In this document: in pieces, positions 13,383-24,800 of the stretch
How positions within the stretch are numbered: position 1 is the first letter of the stretch
Layout of the letters: the number at the start of each line of letters is the position of its first letter
Source of the DNA: Daucus carota subsp. sativus
Taxonomy: Eukaryota; Streptophyta; Magnoliopsida; Apiales; Apiaceae
Length of the DNA: 64,000 bases
Direction: 5' to 3'
Assembly: GCF_001625215.2 (NCBI RefSeq)
Contig: NC_030381.2
Coordinates: forward strand, 53,989,214-54,053,213
Notes under the pieces: model-generated
What the model saw: only the letters and a program-made list of their open reading frames with translations
Databases searched by the model: none
What the model was told of the DNA's origin: nothing
Made by a program: the position numbers and the translations under genes

Positions 13383-14669
13383 TCTTTGACTTTCAGTTCA
13401 TGCTACCATGTACCGTAGACATTAGTCGTTAGCTTTTCTTTTCTCAAGTGTATTTTTGTCTCAACAGCTTCTCATTTAGGGACATTCACTATTTGGGAGA
13501 TGGTGTTCTTTCTTTCAGAGTAAATAGACAACAAAGTGTGTCTCGAGTTTTCTCAAGTCCAATCCTTGTTACAACAGATTTAAGTGTTCACTTTATTTGT
13601 GTGATATGTTGATTGTTAAATACTTAAATGCTGAATAGGGTAACATCAAAATTAGATGGAGAAGAAAATTTCTTTTGGGAAAGTTTCTGTTTTCTTTATT
13701 GTTTCCACTCCATTTCAACTTTTTGTTTGGCCTATCATATTCTTCTTTCTTTTAAGAGACATCCGTCAGTTTGGCCTATCTGATGAGTAGCCTATCAGTT
13801 TCTGTCCATCTCTATCTTGAAGAAACGAGTAGCCTATCAGTTTCTGTCCATCTCTATCTTGAAGAAACGAATCAAGCTTTCGAGGGTATTCATATGATCC
13901 TAACTTGACGAATCAAGGTTTTCGAGAGTGGTTCTGAATGTCATATGTGTTGAAGTGGATCAAATTCCGAGTCTTTTCTAGAAAATCAGATAGAGCTCCA
14001 AATCTTGAATTCGAAAATAAATTGAAGTATACTAACTCAAATATGATATAGCACATGCTTCTAAAAGATCTTTGTTGTTACCGTTGGAGCTCCCAAACAA
14101 TCTTTATTTTTTTTTACAATGCAGGCTTATATGCGTTACAACTTAAATATGTGTTCTAATAATTTTCGGGATGAGCTAGAGTCAAATTCGGGTGTCCCGG
14201 GTCAACACAGGATAAACCCACCACTAGCTATCCAATCGTGCTCAAACAATCTTTATTTTAGTGCAGTTGACAATAATATTTATGCTTCTAAATTAAACAA
14301 ATGTATTCACTATGTTCTCGACTGGCTGTTACATTATTCTCTTGTGAATGATCGAATATACTCTCTTGGGAGCATGATCGAATATACTCTCTTCATTTCT
14401 TCGTTTCTACTATTTGTATATTCTTGAAATTTGTTCGTACGAGTTAACCAAATTTTGGTTGAAAATTGAGAATTATCCTTACAAAATTTCAAATTTCTGA
14501 AAAAATTCATTTCAAAATAAACTATATAAATTTTATACCAATACCATCTTATTTTTTTAATATTATTATATAATATATTTGATTGGAAATGGGTATTGGA
14601 CAAATATAATAAAATGGTAAATAATGGGTGACGGAAGAGTTTAATTACCCGGTACTCATAATATAATAC
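13383..14669. other. Intergenic spacer
   Basis: The 3' UTR of the upstream gene is followed by spacer. It contains a perfect 42-bp tandem duplication (13785-13826 and 13827-13868) and no recognisable gene. Open frames around 14119-14603 show no family resemblance. Confidence 0.6.
13785..13868 (+). repeat. 42-bp tandem duplication, two exact copies
   Basis: The unit begins GAGTAGCCTATCAG and is repeated immediately without mismatch. It lies in non-coding sequence downstream of the 10780 gene. Confidence 0.95.
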
Positions 14670-15360
14670 TACATCCGTCCCCCTAAATTCTTTACATTGG
14701 AGGAGGACACAGAGACCAAGACAATGTATAAAAAATGAGTAAAGTTAGATGAAAAGTGGGTAAAATAGTGAGACCTATCAATATTTAATAATAGATTTGA
14801 GATAGTGGAAGAAAGCAGTGAGTGTAATAGTGGTTTTTATTGTTAAAAAATATGAGATAGTAGAGGAAGATAGTGGGTGTAATAATGAGAAAAATTTACT
14901 ATTTATAGTAAGGTAAATAAATAAGAGGGACATCTCAAAATAGTAAAGTAGTGAGTGTAATACTCCCTCTGTCCCCCTCATTTGTTTACAGTTTTTTCAC
15001 ACTGCTCGACACGCATTTTAAGGCATATATAAAACATAGTTTTGTAGCTTATTTTTAAATTTTTTCTTTTTTGCATAAAAATTTAAACATCAAATTTTTA
15101 TTCAGAAGAAAAAAAAGTTCAAAATAATTAATCGAACTACATTTTACGAGAGCATTAGAATGCGTGCCGCGCCCCCGTCCCCCAATGTAAACAAATGAGG
15201 GGGACGGAGGGAGTAGTGGTTTTTATTGTTAAAAAATATAAGATAGTAGAGGAAGATAGTGGGTGTAATAATGAAAAAAATTTACTATTTATAGTAAGAT
15301 AAATAAATAAGAATGACATCTCAAAATAGTAAATGCAAAGAAATGAGAGGGATGGAGGTA
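14670..15360. mobile_element. Outer Stowaway-like MITE with internal tandem duplication and nested insertion
   Basis: The ends, TACATCCGTCCCCCT on the left and the complement of AGGGATGGAGGTA on the right, form imperfect terminal inverted repeats of about 29 bp with TA at both borders. A 119-bp internal segment occurs twice, at 14829-14947 and 15215-15333. A second MITE (14963-15213) sits exactly between the copies. Confidence 0.75.
14963..15213. mobile_element. Inner Stowaway MITE, 251 bp, nested
   Basis: CTCCCTCTGTCCCCCTCATT at the left and its near-perfect complement at the right form long terminal inverted repeats. They are bordered by TA at 14961-14962 and 15214-15215, the Tc1/mariner target duplication. 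The empty site GTGTAATAGTGG is preserved in the other copy of the host repeat at about 14824-14834, which confirms the insertion point. Confidence 0.9.
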
Positions 15361-15620
15361 GCAAACAGAAAGCAAGATATTTTACTTCTGCAGAGTACAC
15401 TGTCCACGCTCCAGTGCCAACTATTAATTCTCGATCACGCACGTGACATAACTGTATATCCACGTGCACCTCACCAGTGGCACAACCGTAAATAAGTTTA
15501 AATCCAAACCCAATCTAAACCCCAGTACTCAACTAACCTTTTCAAACCATCATTCCACTAAACTAACGCAACTAGCCTCTGCGACCTACACGTGGCGTAC
15601 TCCGATTCGTCAATCCCAAC

Positions 15621-15627
15621 TATAAAT
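15621..15627 (+). promoter_or_regulatory. TATA box
   Basis: TATAAAT lies in a GC-richer context and is followed 35-70 bases later by a CT-rich stretch (CTCCTCTCTCTTCTCTTCC) of the plant Y-patch type. This predicts transcription start near 15650. The transcript could be that of the small ORF at 15721 or a distal first exon of the ROPGEF gene. Confidence 0.55.
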
Positions 15628-15720
15628 TCATAATCTCCTCTTCTTCACCACTCCGTAGCCTCCATCGCTCTCCTCTCTCTTCTCTTCCTCATACCTAGAC
15701 CTATACATACAAACAGTTGT

Positions 15721-15918
15721 ATGTATATGTGTGCGAATTTATCGGAATCTGCGTTGCGGCGCCCTCTAATTCGCTTGGTGCAGGTCGGGACCGTGTATGT
15801 ATATATGTTGCCGGCGCGTAGATGTATGTGGTCCCGCCTTGCATCAATTGAATCGGAGGTTGCCGCGAGTTTGTCGGCGAAATTGTCGCCGAAAAAGTCG
15901 GCGGCTGATTCGATTTGA
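15721..15918 (+). CDS. Possible small protein or upstream ORF (65 residues)
   Basis: This short open frame is GC-rich compared with its surroundings and begins about 70 bases after the predicted transcription start. The product is basic and Ser/Ala-rich in its second half (SEVAASLSAKLSPKKSAAD). It has no signal peptide or membrane span that I can see and belongs to no family I recognise. About 100 bases after the stop there is a CTGCAG acceptor (16014-16019), so the transcript may be spliced. It may be a genuine small protein, an upstream ORF on a long ROPGEF leader, or chance coding in a first exon. Confidence 0.35.
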   Translation: MYMCANLSESALRRPLIRLVQVGTVYVYMLPARRCMWSRLASIESEVAASLSAKLSPKKSAADSI

Positions 15919-18172
15919 TGTTTGTGTGTGTGTGTGTTTGATTTACAGTTGATTTTGGTGTTTGATATGATGATGATGATTGATGTGTTGTTAATTGTTG
16001 TGTTTGTTTGGATCTGCAGGTGATGATGTGAGATTATATAGATCTCGTTTGTGTTTTTTTAATTGCTTGATTTGTGATTGTGATTTGATTAATATTAATT
16101 TATACTGTGTTACTACGGTTTCTGTTTTTGAATTGGATTCCGGGTGAGGTTCAGGAGTGTTTTAATGAGGCGGCGTTCTTCGTTATCGGAATTACTTGAT
16201 GAGAGCTTAGAAGGACTTTTTTTGAGTAATTGTATATATATTTAGGATCGAATTTGTGAAATGTAAAATTATGTTATTTAAAATCTTCAAGAATTGGTTG
16301 TAGTGTTTGATAAGGAAGTGAATTGGATTTGATGTAGTCTCGTCATTAGATTGTGTAGCTAGCTTTACTGCTTTTCGGATTTTAGATGCATAGAATCATT
16401 GCGTATTCTGTGCAGTTAATAGATACATTTTGCTTAGCTTTCTGTTTTATCATAGGATAATTCGTCTTGTTCTGCTACTGCGCTATGTTTATATGAGTTA
16501 TGCGATTAAATATATTATTTTGATTGATTGAAGATATGCGAATATATGTTATAGTTTAGAACTCCCGTTGTTTCTAGGTTAGTTGTGTTTTGAACTTATT
16601 TGATCTTAGATTAAGTTTTGTTTGTTTACGTCAGTTATGATGTATATGGTGTTTATCTGCTAATTGAGTTTGTTTAAACTAATCACGAACTTCTAAAGCT
16701 ATATGATTAGTTATATGGATAAAAGTTTTAGGGTTTGTGGAATTGTTTGCTTCTGATGTAGATTGTTAAATTATATTTTGTATAGAATGAATACAGATAA
16801 GCGTTGTTTAAAGGAAATCAATATATAATCTTTCTTAAGTTAAAGAAGTTCATGAAGCATTACATTTTATTTTCCACACCGAGTGAGAGCATAATATGTA
16901 GCTGTGAATTTGTGTTAGCAGCTGCATAGTGAAACAACGTTGTGTCGACTGGTTGCCAGTTGGTTCTATTTGATGCTGCTCATATAAACTGTTGCTTCAA
17001 GTTAATTAGTTGTTTGCAATACTATCCTTGCTGCTTTTACCTGTCATTAATGTAATATGTATTTTATTTTCATCTGATCTCCGCTTAATATATTCAAGGT
17101 CTCTCCTTTTGGAGAGATAGGTTGCCAAACCATCTAAGGTTGACATCTTTGACTTTGGAATTATCTTTTTCTTCAAAATTTATGTCACGTCCTATTTGTA
17201 TAAATATCTTTTTGGTTCAAAATTTTGATGTCGGACTGTACCTCCGTTAGATTAACAGAAATTTATAATAGTCTTGCATTCAGTGTTCACTTGGAATTGT
17301 TTTGTGTTGCAAGAATCATGTAAATTACCAAAAATGATCTCTAAAATCCTTGTATAGATTTCCTCAGTGTTGCTGGCGCACACAATATGCATGGAACATG
17401 CTTTACTTATCTGAGGTGTAAGGTCGTAGTTTAGTGTTTGTCTCAACTTTGATGGAAATTGTTTTAATTCTTGTTCTGATCCGTGTGTATCTGTTTAGAT
17501 GGATGATTCTTGATTTTGATTAGGCTTGTCAACATGCTTCAAGAGGTCATGTGCATGTCATTGAGGTTCTGGAATGCCTTTATACATGTTATGTGCATTA
17601 AGTCAATATTCTGTGAGATCTGAGGTCCGGTCCAGAAATGCCTCCTAAATATTAAAATACTTGGACGAGGTTCAATATTTGTCAACTCCTCGACACATTT
17701 TATGTGCAAGTCAAGTCAGTTTGGATGAAACTTGTGGTTTGTGAAAGCTTTTGGCCCTCAAAACATGTTATATGAGTTGTATGGGGGCAAAGTTCTGCGA
17801 ATGCCTCGAGGCCCTTAACACATGTTATTTGCATCCAAAACTGACACTCCCCAGTCATTATTCTGAGTAATGTTGTTTGCATGATGCCTTTTCACATGAA
17901 GATGGCCTTTGTCAAAAAAACTTGAGCATCCATCTTAAGCACATTAATTGTTTTTGGTTGATTTACAGTTAAATTTATTTATTTTAAAAAAAATATATAT
18001 ATATCTCAGATCTTAATATCTGGTGGAAAAGAACACGTCTTTGCATCTGAGTCGTTTATACTTCTGTAGGTACTAGTGGTTTGCCACTTTTGCGCATAAC
18101 AGTTCTAGCTGTTATTCTATATATTTAGTTTACACTCTAGTTGCCACTTAGAATCAATGTTTTACATTCTAA

Positions 18173-18536
18173 GAGCAAGTCCAAGAGTGTCTTAGAGGAT
18201 GCCCTATATAAATAATAAAATATAATGTCCTAGTAGTTTATGACATCACTTTTATAAATTCACTCCAACAAAAAGCCTTATCCACAAGCCCTATTATTAA
18301 AATATTAATATTTTGAATGAAAAAGTAGAGGGAAAAGTAGTGGGGAGAGAGAGAATGATAATATTTTATTATTAAAAGTGAAATGAGTCACAAGTAGGTG
18401 AGCCCTAAAAATAGGGCTGAAGTAAGTTGTCCTAGTGATTTAAGGCATCACTAGGACACTGTTGGAGCAATGTTTTCAATCAAATGCCTCAAATTATGAC
18501 TTAGTACATCATTTGAGGCAGCTGTTGGACTTGCTC
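18173..18536. mobile_element. Tourist-like MITE (PIF/Harbinger type), 364 bp
   Basis: Terminal inverted repeats GAGCAAGTCCAA / TTGGACTTGCTC are flanked by the 3-bp duplication TAA at 18170-18172 and 18537-18539. A TWA-type target is characteristic of PIF/Harbinger elements. There is no open frame, so the element is non-autonomous. Confidence 0.88.
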
Positions 18537-19559
18537 TAAATTCCAGTTTTCACCATGTTGAGGAACATTGATACCTATTTGGTTTGCAGAGCAGATAACA
18601 ATTCCATTGTGATGTTGAGGTAAGAATAAGATAGTAGCATCTGTTGCGAGGGTTGTGCCTGCATGTTTAAATACTTTATTTGGCCTTTTTTTTAGCTCTC
18701 AAGCTCAAAGTTCTTCCTGTGCCTCCATGTTTATATACTTTATTTGGCCCTTTCTTTAGCTCTCAAGGTAAAAAATCTTACTGTACGCTGATTAATCAAC
18801 TATAATGCAGCATTTCTATGTAGGGACACACACAACTGAACACGCGTTTATCATGTAATCACATCTTTCTGCGGAACTATCTTGGAGAATACAGGATTTC
18901 TAACTACTCCTATCCATGAGCAGTGGAGGGGCCGGTAAGCTCTATATAACCTACTTCTGAAGTGTTTGATTTAGTTTATTGGCTGCAAGGTTTGTGTGGT
19001 ATCTGATACTTGATGAACTAGAACTAGGGTGATTCGGGACCAATTCCTTAACCAGGGTGCGTTGGGACCAATTCCTTAAGGTTTGCAGAAAATTTGTAGC
19101 CAGTATTTAGATGGTGCATTAGCATAGTGACTGTTCCTGTGTGAGTTTACCCTTAAAAGCTAGCCTGGAGCATGGCCTGCATTTCATGGTGAAGTCTTAT
19201 GCATGCTTGATTTTAAACAACCTACAATATGACCAACCGTAGTTACTAAGCTTATTTTACGCGACTTATCTAAGCGTAGCAACTGATCAGTTTTACCTGG
19301 CCACATTATGCAAAGATTCAAGGACCTGTTACACGATGATATTATTGCACGTCAATCATATCGGTAGGACTCTGAGACCACAAGATTATGCTCATACACA
19401 ACACAGATTGAAGAAGACTGAACGATCTTAATAATTGAAAGGGAGACTGGGAGGTAACATGGGTAGACCACCAAGGCACAAAGAGTTGTTCACAAACCAA
19501 ACAAAAAGCTAGCCCCATAATATTTTCATCATCAAGTGTCATAAACCTGGGTCCACGTC

Positions 19560-19720
19560 TGACATACGTATGTTAGTGGCATATGTTCAACGGGAAAAAA
19601 TGCTCGATGTATGTTAGTGGCATATGTTCCACAGAAAAAAAACGCTCAAGAGTTTAACTCTAAATTTTTTATTTAGACACAGGGGTGCTATAGTATCATT
19701 CAACGCAAAATTACAAAAGT
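19560..19720 (+). repeat. Dispersed repeat copy A (unclassified)
   Basis: The stretch shares the order of short motifs (ACATACGTATGTTAGT, AAAAAACGCTCAA, CAGGGGTGCTATAGTATCATTCA) with the reverse complement of 48640-48805. The two are diverged copies of one dispersed family. Terminal structure was not resolved. Confidence 0.5.
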
Positions 19721-21803
19721 TCTTTTTTCACTAGACGTGTGCTATGATCATTCATATATTCTGGACGAATTGCCGATAAACTTTACCACTTGTGGGGTAT
19801 CTAGCTTTTCTTTCTCTGTTATCTTCTACATTAGTGGGCATTTCCTGTTCTATAGCATAACGATCTGGGTTTCATGATCATTGCGCTAATCATATGGTTG
19901 CGATATTATTTCTAGTTAAGAACTTAGAGATCACATTGCGATCATGTAAACCTTGGAAGGGAATACACTTGAATGAATATCCAAATATTTAAAAAATCAA
20001 ATTATACTTTTCTTTTGATGGTTGGATTAGACCTCGTTGTAAAATTAATGTAATATGAAAGTAAATGATACTACAGTTATTGGTATAATAGTAGTAGTAC
20101 TGAATTTGCATTTGACCCAAGGTGTCTGCTTATATTGATATGTGAAAGTTACTTCTTTGGGTCTGTGAGATTGTCAAGTCAAGTTCTTGATAGTTGATTC
20201 AACTGGTCATAAACCATAGACCATAGTCAAGCAATCTTCACTTCTTCTGTCTTCATGTAGCATTACCCAAAAATTGGTTTATGTAATTATGCAATATTTA
20301 ATCAGACATTTTCTTATTGTTGTATTGCCCAAAAATTTGTTTATGTAATTATGCAATATTTATTCAGACATTTTCTTATTGTTGTATTTTCTTGTGTTTT
20401 AAGAGCGAGAATTCAAACAATAACCTCTCACTCAAAGAAAAATCACGAGAAAAGGTTCCATATATCACAATTTCTTCATGTAATGTCCAAAATATAAGAG
20501 TTATAAAAATTGACCTTAAATATCTCTTATTAACACCGGATAGTCCAGCGTTTTCTCAAAAGAAAATATATTTCGTGTTGCGTTTAGGTCTAAAAATCAT
20601 TACTAAACGTAACACGATTTGACGTTTTAGAACGAAATGCTCTATGAAATAACGTTTCGGATGTCAAAAGGCTACACGATCTGACGTTAAGAAGTGAAAG
20701 AGGGATTAGCGTCACACGATCTAGTGTTTTGAATTAAAAAGTGATATTTGAATTAATTTTCTCCGATAGTGATATTTGAGACATTGTTCGTAGAAAGACC
20801 AAGACCCGAAAATCACTTCGCGGCTAACTTTTCTTTTATCATTGTTTACTTGCATGCATAATAAATTAATATCGTGCAGGTGCGGCTAGGCAATGGAACT
20901 AGTTGCCACTGCCTGTTCACTTACCTGTCTATCTCATATATCCATCTCTACTCCCTGCCTTCTCTGCTAATCTGCCATTACTAACCGAAACTTATTACCT
21001 TTCCCCTCTTCTCTTCTTTAACATTTGTGTACTAGATTCACCTTCACATTTACTGGCAGCAGAACAGAAGAGTGTCTCATCAACCATGCCACTTCTGAAC
21101 AAGTAACCAGTCTGCAACCTGTAGTTGAGTCAAGCTTCTTCCATTTCATCAAAGGTCTGTTCTTGTTTCATTTACTTGTGGTCTCTTTCTTTTCAGATTT
21201 CCATTTGGTCTTGTCCATGTTTTCTGCAGTTTCTTGTTTCATCTGAAAGATTGCTTATTTCACTAATCCCATCAAAATCTGCATTTTATTATTTATCCAG
21301 AAAATGCACACAACACTGTCTTCTCTCAAATTTAACCTGCATTTTACCCTTTTCTTTGATTTCCCATATGCATTCTCATGGTAGAGTCATATTTACTTAA
21401 GCTTCAAGGCTACATCTGACTCAGATCCTTATGTCTGTAATTTGTACCTATGTTAGTAGTATACATTCAGCGGGAAAAATAATTGTTCCTCACCACTTCT
21501 CACGAGAGAGAACAATGATAAAAACTGTTCTCCACTCTTTAAACAGAGTCCAGAACAATTATACCGCACATTTTCACATTTTTGATATTGTATTGTTATG
21601 CATTAACCCAAGAATATTGTTAATATTGTTCTCGTGTTAAAATATGAATTCGACATTGTAAAGTCAAACACTAAGCATGGGACATGAAAAAATGAAACTG
21701 AAAAGGTTTTGTATATATGATTTCAGGGGAGTTATCATTGGATATTTGGACCCTTGGTGTGGCCATACTTCTGTAAGATCAAAAAAGAAAAAGTAAAGTA
21801 AGA

Positions 21804-24800
21804 ATGATGATCATGCGAAGAAGACTGGCTTGTTGTACCAGAGACCAGAACACTAGCCTTGATTTTGATCAACAAGAAAGTAAGTTCGTTCTTTCAAGTC
21901 TTGATATTACAGACTGCACTTTTTATCTCTATTTTGGTTGAGTATCCAAGTAGTATGTTTTTAATTTTACAATATTATTGAATCCGACATTTTTACACAC
22001 TTTTAATTATTGGATTCTCATTTGAACTTGATCCTACTTATATGCTCCCTCCGTCCCTCCCATTTCTTATAAAATGGGTTGGACACGGAGGAAAGTTAGT
22101 GTGAAAAGGAAAGAAAAGTGGAGAAGTGGTGGGATCATTGACTATTTTTGGTAAGTTTTGAAATGTAAAAAATTGAATGGGACGCCCCAAAAAGGAAAGT
22201 GTAAAGAAATGGAAAATAATAGTATATGAAAAAGAAATCAAATAAATCTGGCGTAAATTATGCTAAATTATTGTCAGTCTCGTCTGCACTAGCCCACCAT
22301 GTCTTGACTTATTAGTCACTGATTTCCACATGGCTACTGTACAATACCACCTCTACTATCTGTGTTTCATCCAAATATTGAGCGGTTTTGCTAAGTTTAT
22401 AATTTAACGTGACTTATAATTTAATATGAATTAAATGATAAAGTTTGGAGCTAGATAAACATATCTATTTGAATAATTTTGACTTATGAATAATTATGAA
22501 TATAATAATCAAAATAAAAGTCATTTATAGGTAATTTATATATTATGAGTAATTTTTATCAAAAAAATTTAAAAAAAATTTATTCACTGAAAAAATAGCT
22601 CAAACTAACTTATGATTCTAAGTCAGTTTTTAACTTATATCGGATTTTAATTCAGAATCTGAATTATTATACAAACGAATATTTTTGAACTTAAAACTAT
22701 AAACAACTTTAAACCTTGACGGGACAAACACGCTCAGGGGCTTATTTTTAATATGTTGGCAGACTTGTACCTATTTTCACAGTCATTTCTGTCTCCGTTT
22801 CAATTTATACAAACCTTCTATTATTTAAATGTATTTCAATATATCTGAAAAACAATATTTATATACAATACGTGAAAGTACTAAAATTTAAGCCATATTT
22901 TCATAACTTCTGTTTCATATCAAAATTTACAATTCAATCTTTGTAAAAAAAGTAATATGTGAAAGTATCTAAATATCTATTCTACGTGTTTTTTTTTTCC
23001 ATATTTATTCTAATCTCTACGTCTTAAATATACTTGAGATCCTGTAAAATGAGACATAGCTACGTGATAGGCCGGCTAGGATAGAGGACTTTGATGAGAT
23101 TCTCTCTTTATATTCTCAACAAATACGAATAGTCTTTTTATCGTGGAAAACTGGAAATGTTTGGTACAAAAAGTTTCAGCTGCAACACAACCCTACTATT
23201 TCTAGGACCACCATTTTTTCCTTATATGCTGCTAGTACTTGTGGAACCTAGCGTGACCCAGAAGATGCTCTGCATATGTTCGGTCCATAATTTACGAGAA
23301 CTCTCGACCTCTTGTTACCGAGATATCGGTTTCGACAAGTCATGTAATCGTTACAAAAATATAGCGGAAATAAATTCGATTATGATTTGAGGAAGGAATG
23401 GTACAAGTCACAGGAATGCGTAGGTGTTATTGATTGACGCAAATTGATGGGAGTGGGCCGGGTAGGGTTTGTTGTACATTAGTGAAGTTGTTACTTGTAA
23501 GTTATAGCTTGCATTCCCCCTTCGTGAAGTTAAATTGTGGGGGCAACATACAGTCTTCTTATTCATTTCTTTTCACAAGTTTTTTTGTTTGTATTATGAT
23601 GCTTTTCACACACTATAACATAAAACATGGCATGGGATGCAGCATGAGCAGTCTCCAGAGTCCAGATAGTGTCATATTTTAAGATACGTGTCACGAGCAA
23701 CACGTTTTATTGTGAGAATACGAAAACACGTATTAAGATTAGGACAAAAATACTGAGAATACTAATATTTTACTATATAATAATATAATAACTAAAATTA
23801 ATATAATTGTAAAACAATTATTCTACATTTTGTGAAAAGTACTGAACAGTTGTTCTCATTATTCTCGCAAATAAACAGGTCTCATTTTCACATTTTGTAT
23901 TTTAAAAAAAGTGAAAAAAAATAATTTGCTGGGAATGGCAGAAGGTATTTGATTTGATTTTGGCCCCGTTTGTTTTGCAGAAGCAGCTCCTACTTCTGGC
24001 TTCTGCTTCTCTTCACCCGTTTGTGTAAAGAAGTAGAAGCAATTTTAAGAAGCTGAGAATGCTAGCTTCTCTCTCACAGCTTCTGCTTCTTTTCCAAACA
24101 CTTTATTAACTTATTTACTTCTCACTTCTACTCCACTTCTTTAGTTTAAGCAAGAAGTCACTTCTTTTAGGCTAACCCAAACGGCCCCTTTGTTTAAAAA
24201 AATAACCCACCGAACGAATCTAGCCGTTTCCTTGTTTCAAACTATTTGAATTATTAAACAATTTCTCCGCTGGTTGGATCTAGTAGTTCATTAAAATATT
24301 GAAACTTGCATATGCATGTGCTCGCATCTGCTGTTTGCTGGTTTGACAATCACATCCTCATGCTAACGGAGAGACTTGCATTCTCTTAAAGAATTTATAA
24401 AAATTGAGAATCAGAATTTATTATTGACCTACCACGATTTATCAGAGATATTTTTATAAATGGATAATTTTTTGTCAAATCGGAGTCGACAAATTCAGAA
24501 AATATATTTTAGGGATTAAATAAAAAAATTACAATAAATCAAAGATTTTTAGAACGCATCTAAATAGTGTTAAATCTATAATTTTGAATGTTACACAAAC
24601 AATACATTGACTAACAATTGATCTCCAGGAATTTTAAAATGCATCTCTCTTGTTCTTTGCCGCTCAATCTAATGCAGATCATTCAATAATCTGAATACCC
24701 TACTTAAGCATTGTGTATCAAACTTAATACTAACATAATTATGAGCATTTTTTTGAATGTTCAACCAGGCATGATGACTTACAATGGCCTCGAGAGCTGC

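Larger units (their letters stand above)
15919..21725. other. Long non-coding region upstream of ROPGEF (leader introns or intergenic)
   Basis: There is no coding exon that I can support. The region holds a Tourist-type MITE (18173-18536), a tandem duplication near 18654-18768 (unit about 63 bp, containing TACTTTATTTGGCC), a 62-bp-period tandem duplication at about 20262-20385, and a copy of a dispersed repeat at 19560-19720. CT-rich sequence around 20900-21170, with an AAAG/GTCTGT donor near 21151, could be an untranslated first exon of ROPGEF; this is uncertain. Confidence 0.5.
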
